Positions 1 to 6,203 of a stretch of 30,059 bases of DNA are shown here, one piece after another. Numbering within the stretch: the first letter of the stretch is position 1; every line of letters starts with the position of its first letter. The stretch comes from a virus. The translations under genes were made by a program, and so were the position numbers. The notes under the pieces are model-generated. The model saw nothing but the letters and a program-made list of their open reading frames with translations. It was not told the origin of the DNA and made no database searches. The DNA is taken from positions 1 to 30,059 of IMG/VR virus record IMGVR_UViG_3300042691_032532, one strand, 5' to 3'.

Positions 1-37
1 TGTATTCTTTGTTGTTGAGAGTAAGTTTTGCGTTCAT
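1..37 (-). CDS. 5' end of a gene leaving the window on the left
   Basis: Only the first 12 codons are in the window (MNAKLTLNNKEY). The ATG at 37-35 is chosen because a strong promoter ends 8 nt before it. The product cannot be identified from 12 residues. There is no Shine-Dalgarno motif, and the expected transcript begins at or next to the ATG, so translation would be leaderless. Confidence 0.7.
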   Translation of the reverse strand, partial: MNAKLTLNNKEY

Positions 38-45
38 AGAGTTAT

Positions 46-73
46 ATTATAGGGTGGTTTTGTTCTTTGTCAA
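46..73 (-). promoter_or_regulatory. Leaderless sigma-70-type promoter (start codon at 37)
   Basis: Read on the minus strand: -35 TTGACA (73-68), 16-bp spacer, -10 TATAAT (51-46), then 8 nt to the ATG. Both boxes are perfect consensus. The TGA inside TTGACA is also the stop codon of the preceding gene (70-258). A start point about 7 nt after the -10 box falls on the start codon. Confidence 0.85.
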
Positions 74-258
74 TCAATAAAGCTGAATTTGAGTTGATTT
101 TTGTTTTCAGGTTCAGGTTCTTGAAGTTCTGCCGCGATTTCTGGAAAAGCGTCTGTGAGGAAACTCTCAACCAAAAGCTCTGCTGTTGTTGGGTTTTCAA
201 CAACTTCTTGAAGAGTTTTAATTGAGTTTTTAATTGCGAGTTTTTGTTCTTTTTTCAT
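70..258 (-). CDS. Small acidic hypothetical protein, 62 aa
   Basis: Not recognised. The protein begins with a Lys-rich segment (MKKEQKLAIKNSIK), then a predicted helix, and ends in an acidic Gln/Glu/Pro stretch. The ATG follows the upstream 29-aa gene by the junction TAA-T-ATG used repeatedly in this genome. Its stop codon lies inside the -35 box of the next promoter. Confidence 0.7.
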   Translation of the reverse strand: MKKEQKLAIKNSIKTLQEVVENPTTAELLVESFLTDAFPEIAAELQEPEPENKNQLKFSFID

Positions 259-259
259 A

Positions 260-349
260 TTAAGAAAGCATAATTTTAATGCCTAAAAAACACCCTAACA
301 AAGCTAGGGCAATCAGCATTATTGTTTGATTTTCAGTTAACAGGTTCAT
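260..349 (-). CDS. 29-aa single-membrane-segment microprotein
   Basis: Starts MNLLTENQ, followed by one hydrophobic stretch of about 18 residues (IMLIALALLGCFLGI), and ends KIMLS. It overlaps the 3' end of the preceding gene by 17 nt and is followed by TAA-T-ATG of the next gene. Placement and composition support a real membrane microprotein. Function unknown; it is one of several such proteins in the left arm. Confidence 0.6.
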   Translation of the reverse strand: MNLLTENQTIMLIALALLGCFLGIKIMLS

Positions 350-527
350 TTTGAATTGAGAGAATGCGCTGTTGAAACAGCATTAAAAGCAATCCAAGCT
401 GCTCATCGTCGCAATTAGAGATGAAATCATCACCTGTTTCTGTGTTGAAACCAATGACCAAATATTTATCATAAATGGATTCAAGGTGAGAGCATGCTAG
501 AGTTTTAGCGATTTTAATTTTGTCCAT
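333..527 (-). CDS. Hypothetical protein, 64 aa
   Basis: Not recognised. Soluble-looking; it contains ACSHLESIYDKY and an acidic middle, and ends in a hydrophobic helix-like stretch (LGLLLMLFQQRILSI). It overlaps its neighbours on both sides (514-702 and 260-349), as usual in this operon. Confidence 0.65.
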   Translation of the reverse strand: MDKIKIAKTLACSHLESIYDKYLVIGFNTETGDDFISNCDDEQLGLLLMLFQQRILSIQNEPVN

Positions 528-702
528 AAAATGCCTCGAAAGTGTCTTTGTTTAGTTGGCGAGCATCTTCTAGCTCTTCTGAAAGAGTTTCTAAACGATT
601 TGATGCTTCAAGCAAGCAAGCGTTAACGATTCCATCGTCTGTTTCTATTTCATTTGCTAGGATTCGCAATGCTGAAATTAGAGTTTCTGTTGAGGAGTTC
701 AT
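514..702 (-). CDS. Hypothetical helical protein, 62 aa
   Basis: Not recognised. Mostly acidic and helical, with a probable short coiled coil (EASNRLETLSEELEDARQ). Start at 702 overlaps the stop of the upstream gene by 4 nt (ATGA), which supports both coding frames. Confidence 0.65.
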   Translation of the reverse strand: MNSSTETLISALRILANEIETDDGIVNACLLEASNRLETLSEELEDARQLNKDTFEAFYGQN

Positions 703-947
703 TTGAATTGGTTGAGATGTTCTACCATAGCATTAATGGATTCTTTGTCAAGAACCATTTGATCGCCATAGGGTCTGCCGCCCTTTAAAATTTGCCAGCA
801 ATAGCGCAGTCTTTGCCGCCATGACAGTTTATTATTGCTTCCATAATGTGCCCAAATGGACAAATCAAGAAGCTCTAATTCTTCATCCCATTCAAGATGG
901 AGTAGTTCGCTGTAGCAACTGCACTTAATTGTTTTGGTTTTATTCAT
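699..947 (-). CDS. Conserved phage hypothetical protein, 82 aa
   Basis: Start chosen at 947 (MNKTKTIKCSCYS), overlapping the macro-domain gene by 8 nt, rather than an ATG further up. The pattern LSWRQRLRYCWQILKGGRPYGD with an acidic LEWDEELELLDLSIW segment is of a kind I recall from many small phage proteins of unknown role. No catalytic motif is visible. Confidence 0.75.
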   Translation of the reverse strand: MNKTKTIKCSCYSELLHLEWDEELELLDLSIWAHYGSNNKLSWRQRLRYCWQILKGGRPYGDQMVLDKESINAMVEHLNQFK

Positions 948-1452
948 GTTTGCAAATATAAACGTCGTTTTCGCTCTTCTCAAATGTTTTGTGAATGATT
1001 TCTTCTACAATACCCCAATCAGCACCACCTAGGCCGCAGCCGATTTTGTATGGAATGTAAACATCATTCAACGTAATTGAAACACTTTCATAACCAAGAG
1101 CACCAAAATACACATCTTCTGTATCGTCGCCATAAAAAAATGTATCAGCAATCTTTTTAAAGCCTGCGATGAGTGCAGAATATTCTGTCTGTTGTTTACT
1201 CGTTCCAATATTGTATTGGCCAAACAAATTAGCAATAATAACGTTATTAGCAACATTAACTTCAAACACGCTGCCTAACAGCATGACAGGGTAATTTTGA
1301 CTTCGGACATGAGAGCGATATTCTCCTGCATTAACAGGCCATTTGCGCCCAATTGCACCAGCCAATCCACCAACTGCGCCAATGCAATTAACAGAGTGAA
1401 CAATGACGCCTTTATCTACTGTAAGGATGTCTTTATTGATTGTTGTAATCAT
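940..1452 (-). CDS. Macro domain protein (ADP-ribose binding/processing), 170 aa
   Basis: One macro domain fills the protein. The ADP-ribose loop is VHSVNCIGAVGGLAGAIG (about residues 18-35, Asn22 in the usual position) and the second loop is IPYKIGCGLGGADWGIVEEI (about 132-151). Family members bind or hydrolyse ADP-ribose derivatives such as ADP-ribose-1''-phosphate or ADP-ribosylated macromolecules. In a phage it may serve NAD metabolism after tRNA/RNA repair, or reverse or sequester ADP-ribose-based defence signals (inference). Start overlaps the upstream stop as ATGA; its own stop overlaps the next start. Confidence 0.9.
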   Translation of the reverse strand: MITTINKDILTVDKGVIVHSVNCIGAVGGLAGAIGRKWPVNAGEYRSHVRSQNYPVMLLGSVFEVNVANNVIIANLFGQYNIGTSKQQTEYSALIAGFKKIADTFFYGDDTEDVYFGALGYESVSITLNDVYIPYKIGCGLGGADWGIVEEIIHKTFEKSENDVYICKHE

Positions 1453-1652
1453 AATTCAATTAATTTTGGAAATGGATGTTTTTCGTTGAACTCTTTTATT
1501 TTTAATACGATGTAGTTTGATGAGCCATATCGTTCTTTAATTTCTGGCAAATGCCAAGGAGTGAGCCTCATGTGTTCCTCAAGTTTTTCTTGCCAAACTT
1601 TTATTTTAGCATGATACATTTGTAATTCGTTATCTGTTAATTCGAATTTCAT
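1449..1652 (-). CDS. Hypothetical protein, 67 aa
   Basis: Not recognised. Helical N-terminal half (NELQMYHAKIKVWQEKLEEH), then LTPWHLPEIKERYGSSNYIV. ATGA overlaps at both ends fix start and stop and show it is part of the translationally coupled chain that includes the macro-domain gene. Confidence 0.7.
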   Translation of the reverse strand: MKFELTDNELQMYHAKIKVWQEKLEEHMRLTPWHLPEIKERYGSSNYIVLKIKEFNEKHPFPKLIEL

Positions 1653-1765
1653 TCTTTACTATAGATTTTATCCCACAATTTGTCTTCTTCATTTGGTACT
1701 TTTTCACCAGCAATTTCAAAGTAGTAATTGCGTTCGATTGTAACTGTTTCTGAATATTTCAACAT
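1649..1765 (-). CDS. 38-aa protein with duplicated C-terminal motif
   Basis: Starts MLKYSETVTIERNYYFE and ends DKLWDKIYSKE. The C-terminal segment matches the end of the 134-aa protein at 2590-2994 (DNLWDKLYSKEQE), and the underlying DNA is nearly identical, so one is a partial duplicate. It overlaps the upstream gene by 7 nt and the downstream gene by ATGA. Function unknown. Confidence 0.6.
   Translation of the reverse strand: MLKYSETVTIERNYYFEIAGEKVPNEEDKLWDKIYSKE
1652..1684 (-). repeat. 33-bp dispersed repeat, copy A
   Basis: Matches 2599-2631 with only a few mismatches. The minus strand carries GACA, then TGGGATAAA, then TCTATAGTAAAGAA. It encodes the shared LWDK(I/L)YSKE ending and also contains a TATAGT box 5 nt before the ATG at 1652, so it could double as a promoter. 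Confidence 0.6.
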
Positions 1766-2046
1766 GGCTCATCTACAATTTCAACTTCAAATTCATGAAC
1801 ACTACAACATTCTCCATCCCAACGACCACCTGCTCCTTCTCCAAAAATATCATTTTCATATTCGAGTTGAGGAATGCGAAGGCCGCAAACACATATTGCT
1901 TTGATTCCGTGGAAGTTAACACAACTTTCCCATTCTTCAAGAGTTACACGAAGAAGTTGTTCAGGAGGTCTGCAATTATAATCATAAACTTCAGTTCCTT
2001 CTTTGAACCAAGTATCAGGCTTTGCTGTTAGTTTGACGTATTTCAT
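1759..2046 (-). CDS. Conserved phage hypothetical protein, 95 aa
   Basis: Begins MKYVKLTAKPDTWFKEGTEV and ends HEFEVEIVDEPC, a layout I recall from small phage proteins of unknown function. The middle has GIKAICVCGLRIP and an acidic DGEC turn. Probably an all-beta fold. It overlaps 2015-2260 by 32 nt, longer than most neighbours. Confidence 0.75.
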   Translation of the reverse strand: MKYVKLTAKPDTWFKEGTEVYDYNCRPPEQLLRVTLEEWESCVNFHGIKAICVCGLRIPQLEYENDIFGEGAGGRWDGECCSVHEFEVEIVDEPC

Positions 2047-2260
2047 TTATAATTTTATTCCAAAGTTCTAAGTTTTCAGGATTTAGAAGGTTAATTGATT
2101 TTTGTAAATCATCTTTATGATCAGGGTGAAATAAAACATGCCATTCTTTTTTTAAAGCATGTAGAACAAATGGTGCAATTTTTAGTTTGCAATCTTGACA
2201 AACATAAGAGCCAATCATTGAAAACATTCCTTCGAAACTTACATTTTTATGCTCACACAT
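2015..2260 (-). CDS. Small protein with a possible zinc site, 81 aa
   Basis: Two metal-ligand pairs near the N-terminus, C2-x-x-H (MCEHK) and C-x-x-C (VCQDC), suggest a small zinc-binding domain, followed by a helical region (KKEWHVLFHPDHKDDLQKS). The family is not recognised. It lies 3 nt downstream of 2264-2593 and is probably co-translated. Confidence 0.7.
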   Translation of the reverse strand: MCEHKNVSFEGMFSMIGSYVCQDCKLKIAPFVLHALKKEWHVLFHPDHKDDLQKSINLLNPENLELWNKIINEIRQTNSKA

Positions 2261-2263
2261 AAT

Positions 2264-2593
2264 TTACCAGAGATCAAGAGTTTTACCAATTGCTTCGCAA
2301 CGTTGTTCCGCTGTTGCCTCTGTTGCTTCGTAATATCCATTAAGCGTGATTAAAGAAGAAACCTGCGAACAAAGAATTGTAAAATATTTTGGTTTTAAGT
2401 TTTGTGGTACACATTTAAACAACTCATGCACCGCATTCAAATCTTCAAAATACTTTGGTATTTCAAATCTCCAACGACCACCACATTCCTTTGACTTTTC
2501 ATCAGACATTTGTTGGTGAAACCCCATAGGAAGCATAATGTCAGTAAATCCTGCTACTTCTGCTAGTTTAATTGTTTTCTCTTCAATGTTCAT
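2264..2593 (-). CDS. Phage ABA-sandwich-like protein, 109 aa
   Basis: The layout (MNIEEKTIKLAEVAGF, a WRFEIPKYFEDLNAVHEL block, and a C-terminal EATAEQRCEAIGKTLDLW) resembles the small phage ABA-sandwich domain family, whose function is unknown. The terminal R-C-E-A-(I/L)-(C/G)-K-T-L-x-x-W motif is the best clue. Family assignment is from memory of the motif and should be treated as moderate. Confidence 0.7.
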   Translation of the reverse strand: MNIEEKTIKLAEVAGFTDIMLPMGFHQQMSDEKSKECGGRWRFEIPKYFEDLNAVHELFKCVPQNLKPKYFTILCSQVSSLITLNGYYEATEATAEQRCEAIGKTLDLW

Positions 2594-2994
2594 TCTTGTT
2601 CTTTACTATAGAGTTTATCCCATAAATTGTCAACTTTATTTAATGCATCTCTGGCAACAACGTTTCCATCAAATTCCCAAAGTTCTTTCAAAGCATTAAA
2701 CATAACTTCCCACTGATCTTGAAAGCATTTATAATCTTTTAAATTAATTTCGCCGTATTTGCAAACCACTTCTTCACAATGGATAGGAGAGCAGCAGCCA
2801 GTTTCTCCACAGCCGCCACATTTGGCGCAATATGGGGATTCTAAATCAATTTGGTTTTGAATTTCTTCGCTAATATTCTTTTTGCTTGATTCAATCCCAC
2901 AAATAATTGTTTCACCTTCTGCTGTTCCTCCAAGCATCTCCTCAACAATACTTGCAGCAGTATCTAGTCCATCATTATAGTCTTGTTTACTCAT
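2590..2994 (-). CDS. Cysteine-rich phage protein, 134 aa
   Basis: Residues about 55-80 hold a dense cysteine cluster (YCAKCGGCGETGCCSP, then HCEEVVCKYGE), probably binding zinc. N- and C-terminal parts are helical. The last residues (LWDKLYSKEQE) duplicate those of the 38-aa protein at 1649-1765. It overlaps the YopX-family gene by 8 nt and the next gene by ATGA. Function unknown. Confidence 0.75.
   Translation of the reverse strand: MSKQDYNDGLDTAASIVEEMLGGTAEGETIICGIESSKKNISEEIQNQIDLESPYCAKCGGCGETGCCSPIHCEEVVCKYGEINLKDYKCFQDQWEVMFNALKELWEFDGNVVARDALNKVDNLWDKLYSKEQE
2599..2631 (-). repeat. 33-bp dispersed repeat, copy B
   Basis: Second copy of the element at 1652-1684. It encodes the end of the 134-aa protein and also contains the TATAGT box described in the overlapping promoter entry. 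Confidence 0.6.
2605..2633 (-). promoter_or_regulatory. Possible promoter before the gene at 2593
   Basis: Minus strand: TTGACA (2633-2628), 17-bp spacer, TATAGT (2610-2605), then 11 nt to the ATG, giving a leader of only a few bases. Spacer and gap differ from the main promoter set (16 bp and 5-8 nt), and it lies in a coding repeat, so it is less certain. Confidence 0.35.
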
Positions 2995-3427
2995 TGTTTT
3001 TAATTAATTCAGGGTTCTCAAAGATATTGCCGATGATTTTAAACAAGCGAGCATTGGCAAATGGTTGTCTAATATCTTTCACCAGTATCCCATTTCGTTG
3101 TTCAGGCCATATACCATCAATAGTATCTGGCATTAGAATATCGCCTTCGTAAATTTCATTACCTTTGGAGTCTTTCAATCCAGTGTATTGCTGAATAACG
3201 TATCGCGGTTCTTTGACGAATTTTGTTCCTTCAAAATAACAATCAACAGCAGGAGAAGCAGTAAAAAAGTCTCCATGATCACCATCAAATGCTCCAACAT
3301 AATCAACAAGATTGCCTGTGAATGGGCAAATTGTCCAATTGCTGTAGCAATGAAGACTGCTGCTGTTTTCTAGCCACTTTTTATTCTGTTTATCCCAAAT
3401 GCGGAATTTTATTTCTCTATTATTCAT
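2987..3427 (-). CDS. YopX-family protein, 146 aa
   Basis: N-terminal REIKFRIWDKQNKKW and the central YTGLKDSKGNEIYEGDIL are the hallmark motifs of the YopX family, first named from Bacillus phage SPbeta and found in many phages. Molecular function is unknown; the fold is a beta-rich, oligomer-forming domain. It sits mid-operon and overlaps its downstream neighbour by 8 nt. Confidence 0.88.
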   Translation of the reverse strand: MNNREIKFRIWDKQNKKWLENSSSLHCYSNWTICPFTGNLVDYVGAFDGDHGDFFTASPAVDCYFEGTKFVKEPRYVIQQYTGLKDSKGNEIYEGDILMPDTIDGIWPEQRNGILVKDIRQPFANARLFKIIGNIFENPELIKNNE

Positions 3428-3431
3428 TTGT

Positions 3432-3540
3432 TTTAATTATTGAACCAAATATAAACTAAACCCAAGATCAATAAAATCCACACTATAATAGTTGGCCAGC
3501 CATCCATTACTTCATTGTTTGGATCATTATATCTACTCAT
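3432..3540 (-). pseudogene. Membrane microprotein gene with apparent 1-nt frameshift
   Basis: The ATG at 3540 (overlapping the upstream stop) opens a 34-codon frame ending at 3436: MSRYNDPNNEVMDGWPTIIV, then VDFIDLGFSLYLVQ. At GTGGTGG (about 3477-3483) a shift of one base instead gives VWILLILGLVYIWFNN and a stop at 3432, a typical Trp-flanked membrane helix. This suggests an inserted G, a programmed shift or a sequencing error. Function unknown; several other one-helix microproteins lie nearby. Confidence 0.45.
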
Positions 3541-3820
3541 TGTTTCCCCCCTTTACTGGCCATTCAAACATTGAGCGATGAAAGAAATGATCGCCTTCAA
3601 TCTCCTCTAACCAAACAGCACACCAGCTACTATGAACTTCACAATTTCGAACTGTATAAACTTCTCCAACCTTCAAGTTGTCTTTAGCAAATTTAATGAT
3701 GTTGGTATAATGTGGATAGAACATTCTATCAGCACCTTGAAAGCGAACTTTGTCGCCAATTTCGGGCCATTCCCAAGGGCGACTTTCTCCGTATGTTTGT
3801 TGAAATTGTTCTTTGTTCAT
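3533..3820 (-). CDS. Conserved phage hypothetical protein, 95 aa
   Basis: Contains EIGDKVRFQGADRMFYP and LKVGEVYTVRNCEVHSSWCAVWLEEI. The GDKVRF and VGEVYTV signatures suggest two small SH3/KOW-like beta units, as in many small phage proteins. Start at 3820 overlaps the upstream stop (ATGA). Function unknown. Confidence 0.72.
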   Translation of the reverse strand: MNKEQFQQTYGESRPWEWPEIGDKVRFQGADRMFYPHYTNIIKFAKDNLKVGEVYTVRNCEVHSSWCAVWLEEIEGDHFFHRSMFEWPVKGGNNE

Positions 3821-3960
3821 CGTCCAAAAGGATTAAAGTTTGATGCTGCATAAAGTAGCAATGCAGCTACTAAAGCTGCACAAGTAAAAAACCCACCCCA
3901 ATATGGACCACAAAAGAGCCAATCAGGGATTTCAATGGTTAATGCTAGTAGTGTGTTCAT
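3817..3960 (-). CDS. 47-aa membrane microprotein
   Basis: MNTLLALTIEIPDW, a Gly/Phe-rich turn (CGPYWGGFF) and a hydrophobic helix of about 18 residues (TCAALVAALLLYAAS), ending NFNPFGR. The stop TGA overlaps the next ATG. Likely an inner-membrane protein of unknown role. Confidence 0.65.
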   Translation of the reverse strand: MNTLLALTIEIPDWLFCGPYWGGFFTCAALVAALLLYAASNFNPFGR

Positions 3961-3961
3961 A

Positions 3962-4264
3962 TTAAAAATTATCGTGTTCATCAAGTTGATGTTCTAGTTT
4001 GGAGATTTTACTCTCCAAGAATGTAATGTATTCTCTCAAATTATCAATGGCTTTTTGATGTTCCCAGAGGTCTTTATTGAGACTATCTATCTCATTTTTT
4101 ACTCTTTTAGCAGCCATTTCATGTATGCCTTTTAGCTTCAACTCTGTGAAAGCTTCTTTGGTGATTGTTTCGATGTTAGCGTCCCACTTTTCTTGATTGT
4201 CAGCATAGATTTCAAGAGCCAGTTTAACAACTGATTCAGCGTTTTTGATTTGTTCTTGTGTCAT
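3962..4264 (-). CDS. Coiled-coil hypothetical protein, 100 aa
   Basis: Almost wholly alpha-helical. The last 50 residues form a clear heptad pattern (VKNEIDSLNKDLWEHQKAID, then ITFLESKISKLEHQL), suggesting an oligomerising coiled coil. No enzymatic motif. The start follows an upstream stop by the TAA-T-ATG junction. Confidence 0.7.
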   Translation of the reverse strand: MTQEQIKNAESVVKLALEIYADNQEKWDANIETITKEAFTELKLKGIHEMAAKRVKNEIDSLNKDLWEHQKAIDNLREYITFLESKISKLEHQLDEHDNF

Positions 4265-4265
4265 A

Positions 4266-4418
4266 TTATTTCATCTCAAGCTTAAATTTTTCTCTGTTAT
4301 ATTTTACTCGTCCATTCGCAATGCTTTTAATAGTCTTTAATTGGATTTTTGCGACGATCTTTTCGTAGCAAAAGTCTTCCGCGAGTTTCTGGAAGACCAA
4401 TTGTTTCAAACTTGTCAT
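4266..4418 (-). CDS. 50-aa basic protein overlapping another frame
   Basis: MTSLKQLVFQKLAED, then CYEKIVAKIQLKTIKSIANG and NREKFKLEMK. It is basic and helical, and its stop sits in the TAA-T-ATG junction before the coiled-coil gene, which supports it. It overlaps the 51-aa ORF at 4327-4482 out of frame by 92 nt. Both read like real proteins; either one is spurious, or a frameshift joined or split them, or both are expressed. Confidence 0.5.
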   Translation of the reverse strand: MTSLKQLVFQKLAEDFCYEKIVAKIQLKTIKSIANGRVKYNREKFKLEMK

Positions 4419-4482
4419 ACCACTCCGTCCAATCTTTTGACCAGCGAGTGATTGTTTCTGTATTAATTAGTTCGTGGAGCAT
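4327..4482 (-). CDS. 51-aa hypothetical protein (overlapping pair)
   Basis: MLHELINTETITRWSKDW, then TEWYDKFETIGLPETRGRLL and RKDRRKNPIKDY. Trp-rich and basic. The start overlaps the 3' end of 4467-4649 by 16 nt. It shares 4327-4418 with another frame (see 4266-4418). Not recognised. Confidence 0.5.
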   Translation of the reverse strand: MLHELINTETITRWSKDWTEWYDKFETIGLPETRGRLLLRKDRRKNPIKDY

Positions 4483-4649
4483 TTGACTAGTTCTTTTAAT
4501 TCAATAATGATGTCGTCAAGTTTGCTCATTTTACCCTTTTGCATGTAAAAGTCAACCTCATTTTCAACAAATGTATAACCATCTTCCCACTCTCTCAAAT
4601 CCGCTTCATAAGCTGAAATTAGCTCTTGTAGTTTTGTTTTTAAATTCAT
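4467..4649 (-). CDS. Hypothetical acidic helical protein, 60 aa
   Basis: Start chosen at 4649 (MNLKTKLQELISAYEADL), 2 nt after the stop of the upstream gene; a start further upstream would run into that gene. Helical and acidic, with DDIIIELKELVKC near the end. Not recognised. Confidence 0.65.
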   Translation of the reverse strand: MNLKTKLQELISAYEADLREWEDGYTFVENEVDFYMQKGKMSKLDDIIIELKELVKCSTN

Positions 4650-4651
4650 TT

Positions 4652-4906
4652 TTAAATCTCCCAAGTGGTTGTTGATACATAGTCTCCACATTGATCACAT
4701 GGACTTTCATCGCTCTCATATTCATCATATTGGAACACTTCAACCAAATCAGTGAGCGAGCAGCAACCATCTTTCATGCTTTCCTTGAATTTAAGACACA
4801 GATGAATAAAAATCTGCTCTTGCTCTTCTGGAGAAATTTCTGACAAGCATTTTCCATCAAATGTCCAGCCATAAGCTGTGCATCCCTCTGTTTTAACGAT
4901 TTTCAT
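4652..4906 (-). CDS. Cys-containing hypothetical protein, 84 aa
   Basis: N-terminal EGCTAYGWTFDGKCLSEISP and a C-terminal ESPCDQCGDYVSTTTWEI. The C-x-x-C near the end, with CC at mid-protein, could bind zinc. Overlaps 4893-5111 by 14 nt. Not recognised. Confidence 0.7.
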   Translation of the reverse strand: MKIVKTEGCTAYGWTFDGKCLSEISPEEQEQIFIHLCLKFKESMKDGCCSLTDLVEVFQYDEYESDESPCDQCGDYVSTTTWEI

Positions 4907-5111
4907 GATTTAAACACTTTTTAAATTCTTGTTCTGTTAGCAGGTCGTCGCTGTTATATTCTCGAAAACCATCATAATTCTCAATTTTGAGATTCAAAAA
5001 TGATTGCCACTCTTTTACTGTTTTTCTCTTGCGGAAAACTTGATCATAGTTTTCCCAATAAGAGTTTAAATTTGCTCCTTTGCGGAGTTTGTCTCCTTTT
5101 CCTGCTGACAT
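4893..5111 (-). CDS. Conserved phage protein (MSAGKGDK family-like), 72 aa
   Basis: The start MSAGKGDKLRKGANLNSYWE followed by NYDQVF resembles a short protein type common in phages, with a basic N-terminus; function unknown. The start at 5111 lies 46 nt inside the 3' end of 5066-5707 in another frame. The match makes the start fairly secure despite the overlap. Confidence 0.75.
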   Translation of the reverse strand: MSAGKGDKLRKGANLNSYWENYDQVFRKRKTVKEWQSFLNLKIENYDGFREYNSDDLLTEQEFKKCLNHENR

Positions 5112-5707
5112 AGTTGCTTTAATGGTTCGTAGTTTTTATAAGATTCTTGTTGGCGAGTATTTTCTGAAAGAGTTTTGTACCAACCTCCGCGAACGCAAAG
5201 CTCGCCTTTTTCGCCGCTCACCTCACATGTTTGATTTGCAATATATTCTGCAAAACGAACCATGCCAGCAACTTCTTTATCACCACCTGAATAGTAGAAT
5301 CTAAGCTCACCAATTTTTTCCTTAATTTGATCAATCTTGACCGCTGGTGGATACACTTTATTATACTTGACGCATTTGTAGGAGCGTTGGCGAAACTTTT
5401 GAACAAAAGAGTAAAATGGGTTATTGTATTCCCATTTGTTGAGTTTTGGAAATAGTTTGAGAAAACGTTTGTGACTCCAATCAAGAAAGCTAGATATGCT
5501 ATTCCAGAAGTAATACTTGTTACTAACAATTTCACGTTCACTTCGATATGTACATTTGATGTAGTTGTTGATTGCATCACACAATTCATCCACAATCTTT
5601 TCCCAACCCTTGGGTGCCCAAACACCACAAGGACAGTCAAGACTGCCATCCTCATTCTTGTAGAAGAGGTCTGGATATTTGTTCATTAGTTTTTGCTCGA
5701 AATCCAT
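5066..5707 (-). CDS. Conserved phage hypothetical protein, 213 aa
   Basis: Start at 5707 (MDFEQKLMNKYPDLF) is preferred over an upstream ATG that would intrude on the neighbouring gene. Two blocks are typical of a phage family of unknown function: SLDCPCGVWAPKGWEKIVDE near the N-terminus and IGELRFYYSGGD, AEYIANQTCEVSGEKGELC near the C-terminus. The Cys-x-Cys and later Cys residues may bind metal, though the second pair is not a clean C-x-x-C. Confidence 0.78.
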   Translation of the reverse strand: MDFEQKLMNKYPDLFYKNEDGSLDCPCGVWAPKGWEKIVDELCDAINNYIKCTYRSEREIVSNKYYFWNSISSFLDWSHKRFLKLFPKLNKWEYNNPFYSFVQKFRQRSYKCVKYNKVYPPAVKIDQIKEKIGELRFYYSGGDKEVAGMVRFAEYIANQTCEVSGEKGELCVRGGWYKTLSENTRQQESYKNYEPLKQLCQQEKETNSAKEQI

Positions 5708-5714
5708 TTTGTTT

Positions 5715-6185
5715 TTACTCTTTAAATACTGTTTTAATAATTTTAGCAATATCTTTAAAAGATAATTCCAGATCATCATTGCACTCCGTTAGAGCGTGGT
5801 AATCTGTCACATTAATAAATGTATCACTAGTATTTTTTCCTACGCTCACTTTTTTTGGAAGCTTGCCATTCTCACGAATTACGCTATAGCAAGGATTAGA
5901 TTTGTGCAGTATCTCTTCTGATGCGCCTTTATGCAAGGTGTCTCTCATGAATCCGTCTTCATCTTTCTCTAGCCTGTTTTGAATTTTACTCAAAACTCCA
6001 AGACAGCAGTAACTTAATTTTTTACTGCGTGGAGCGCATAGTTGCTGTGTGCATTGGCGATATTCACCGCTCTCTAATGCGTTCACCCATTTTTGGAAAA
6101 ATGGCAATTTAACTTTTTTAAAGTTTTTTGGCAGATTGACAAAAAAATCGCCGCCTTTTGTAGATTTGAATTTAATTGTGTTCAT
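5715..6185 (-). CDS. Conserved phage hypothetical protein, 156 aa
   Basis: Blocks WVNALESGEYRQ, YCCLGVLSKIQNRL and DDLELSFKDIAKIIKTVF follow the order seen in a common phage protein family of unknown function (Trp-x2-ALxSGxYxQ, CCLGVL, then a C-terminal xxSFxxIAxxI helix). ATG at 6185 is chosen; one 9 nt further up is possible. 7 nt separate it from 5066-5707. Confidence 0.78.
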   Translation of the reverse strand: MNTIKFKSTKGGDFFVNLPKNFKKVKLPFFQKWVNALESGEYRQCTQQLCAPRSKKLSYCCLGVLSKIQNRLEKDEDGFMRDTLHKGASEEILHKSNPCYSVIRENGKLPKKVSVGKNTSDTFINVTDYHALTECNDDLELSFKDIAKIIKTVFKE

Positions 6186-6203
6186 GTCTTTCAATAAGAT
6201 TTT

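Noticed and set aside
5218-5655. 145-codon minus-strand frame inside 5066-5707
   Set aside because: It overlaps a recognised phage-family protein in another frame, and its sequence has no domain-like pattern.
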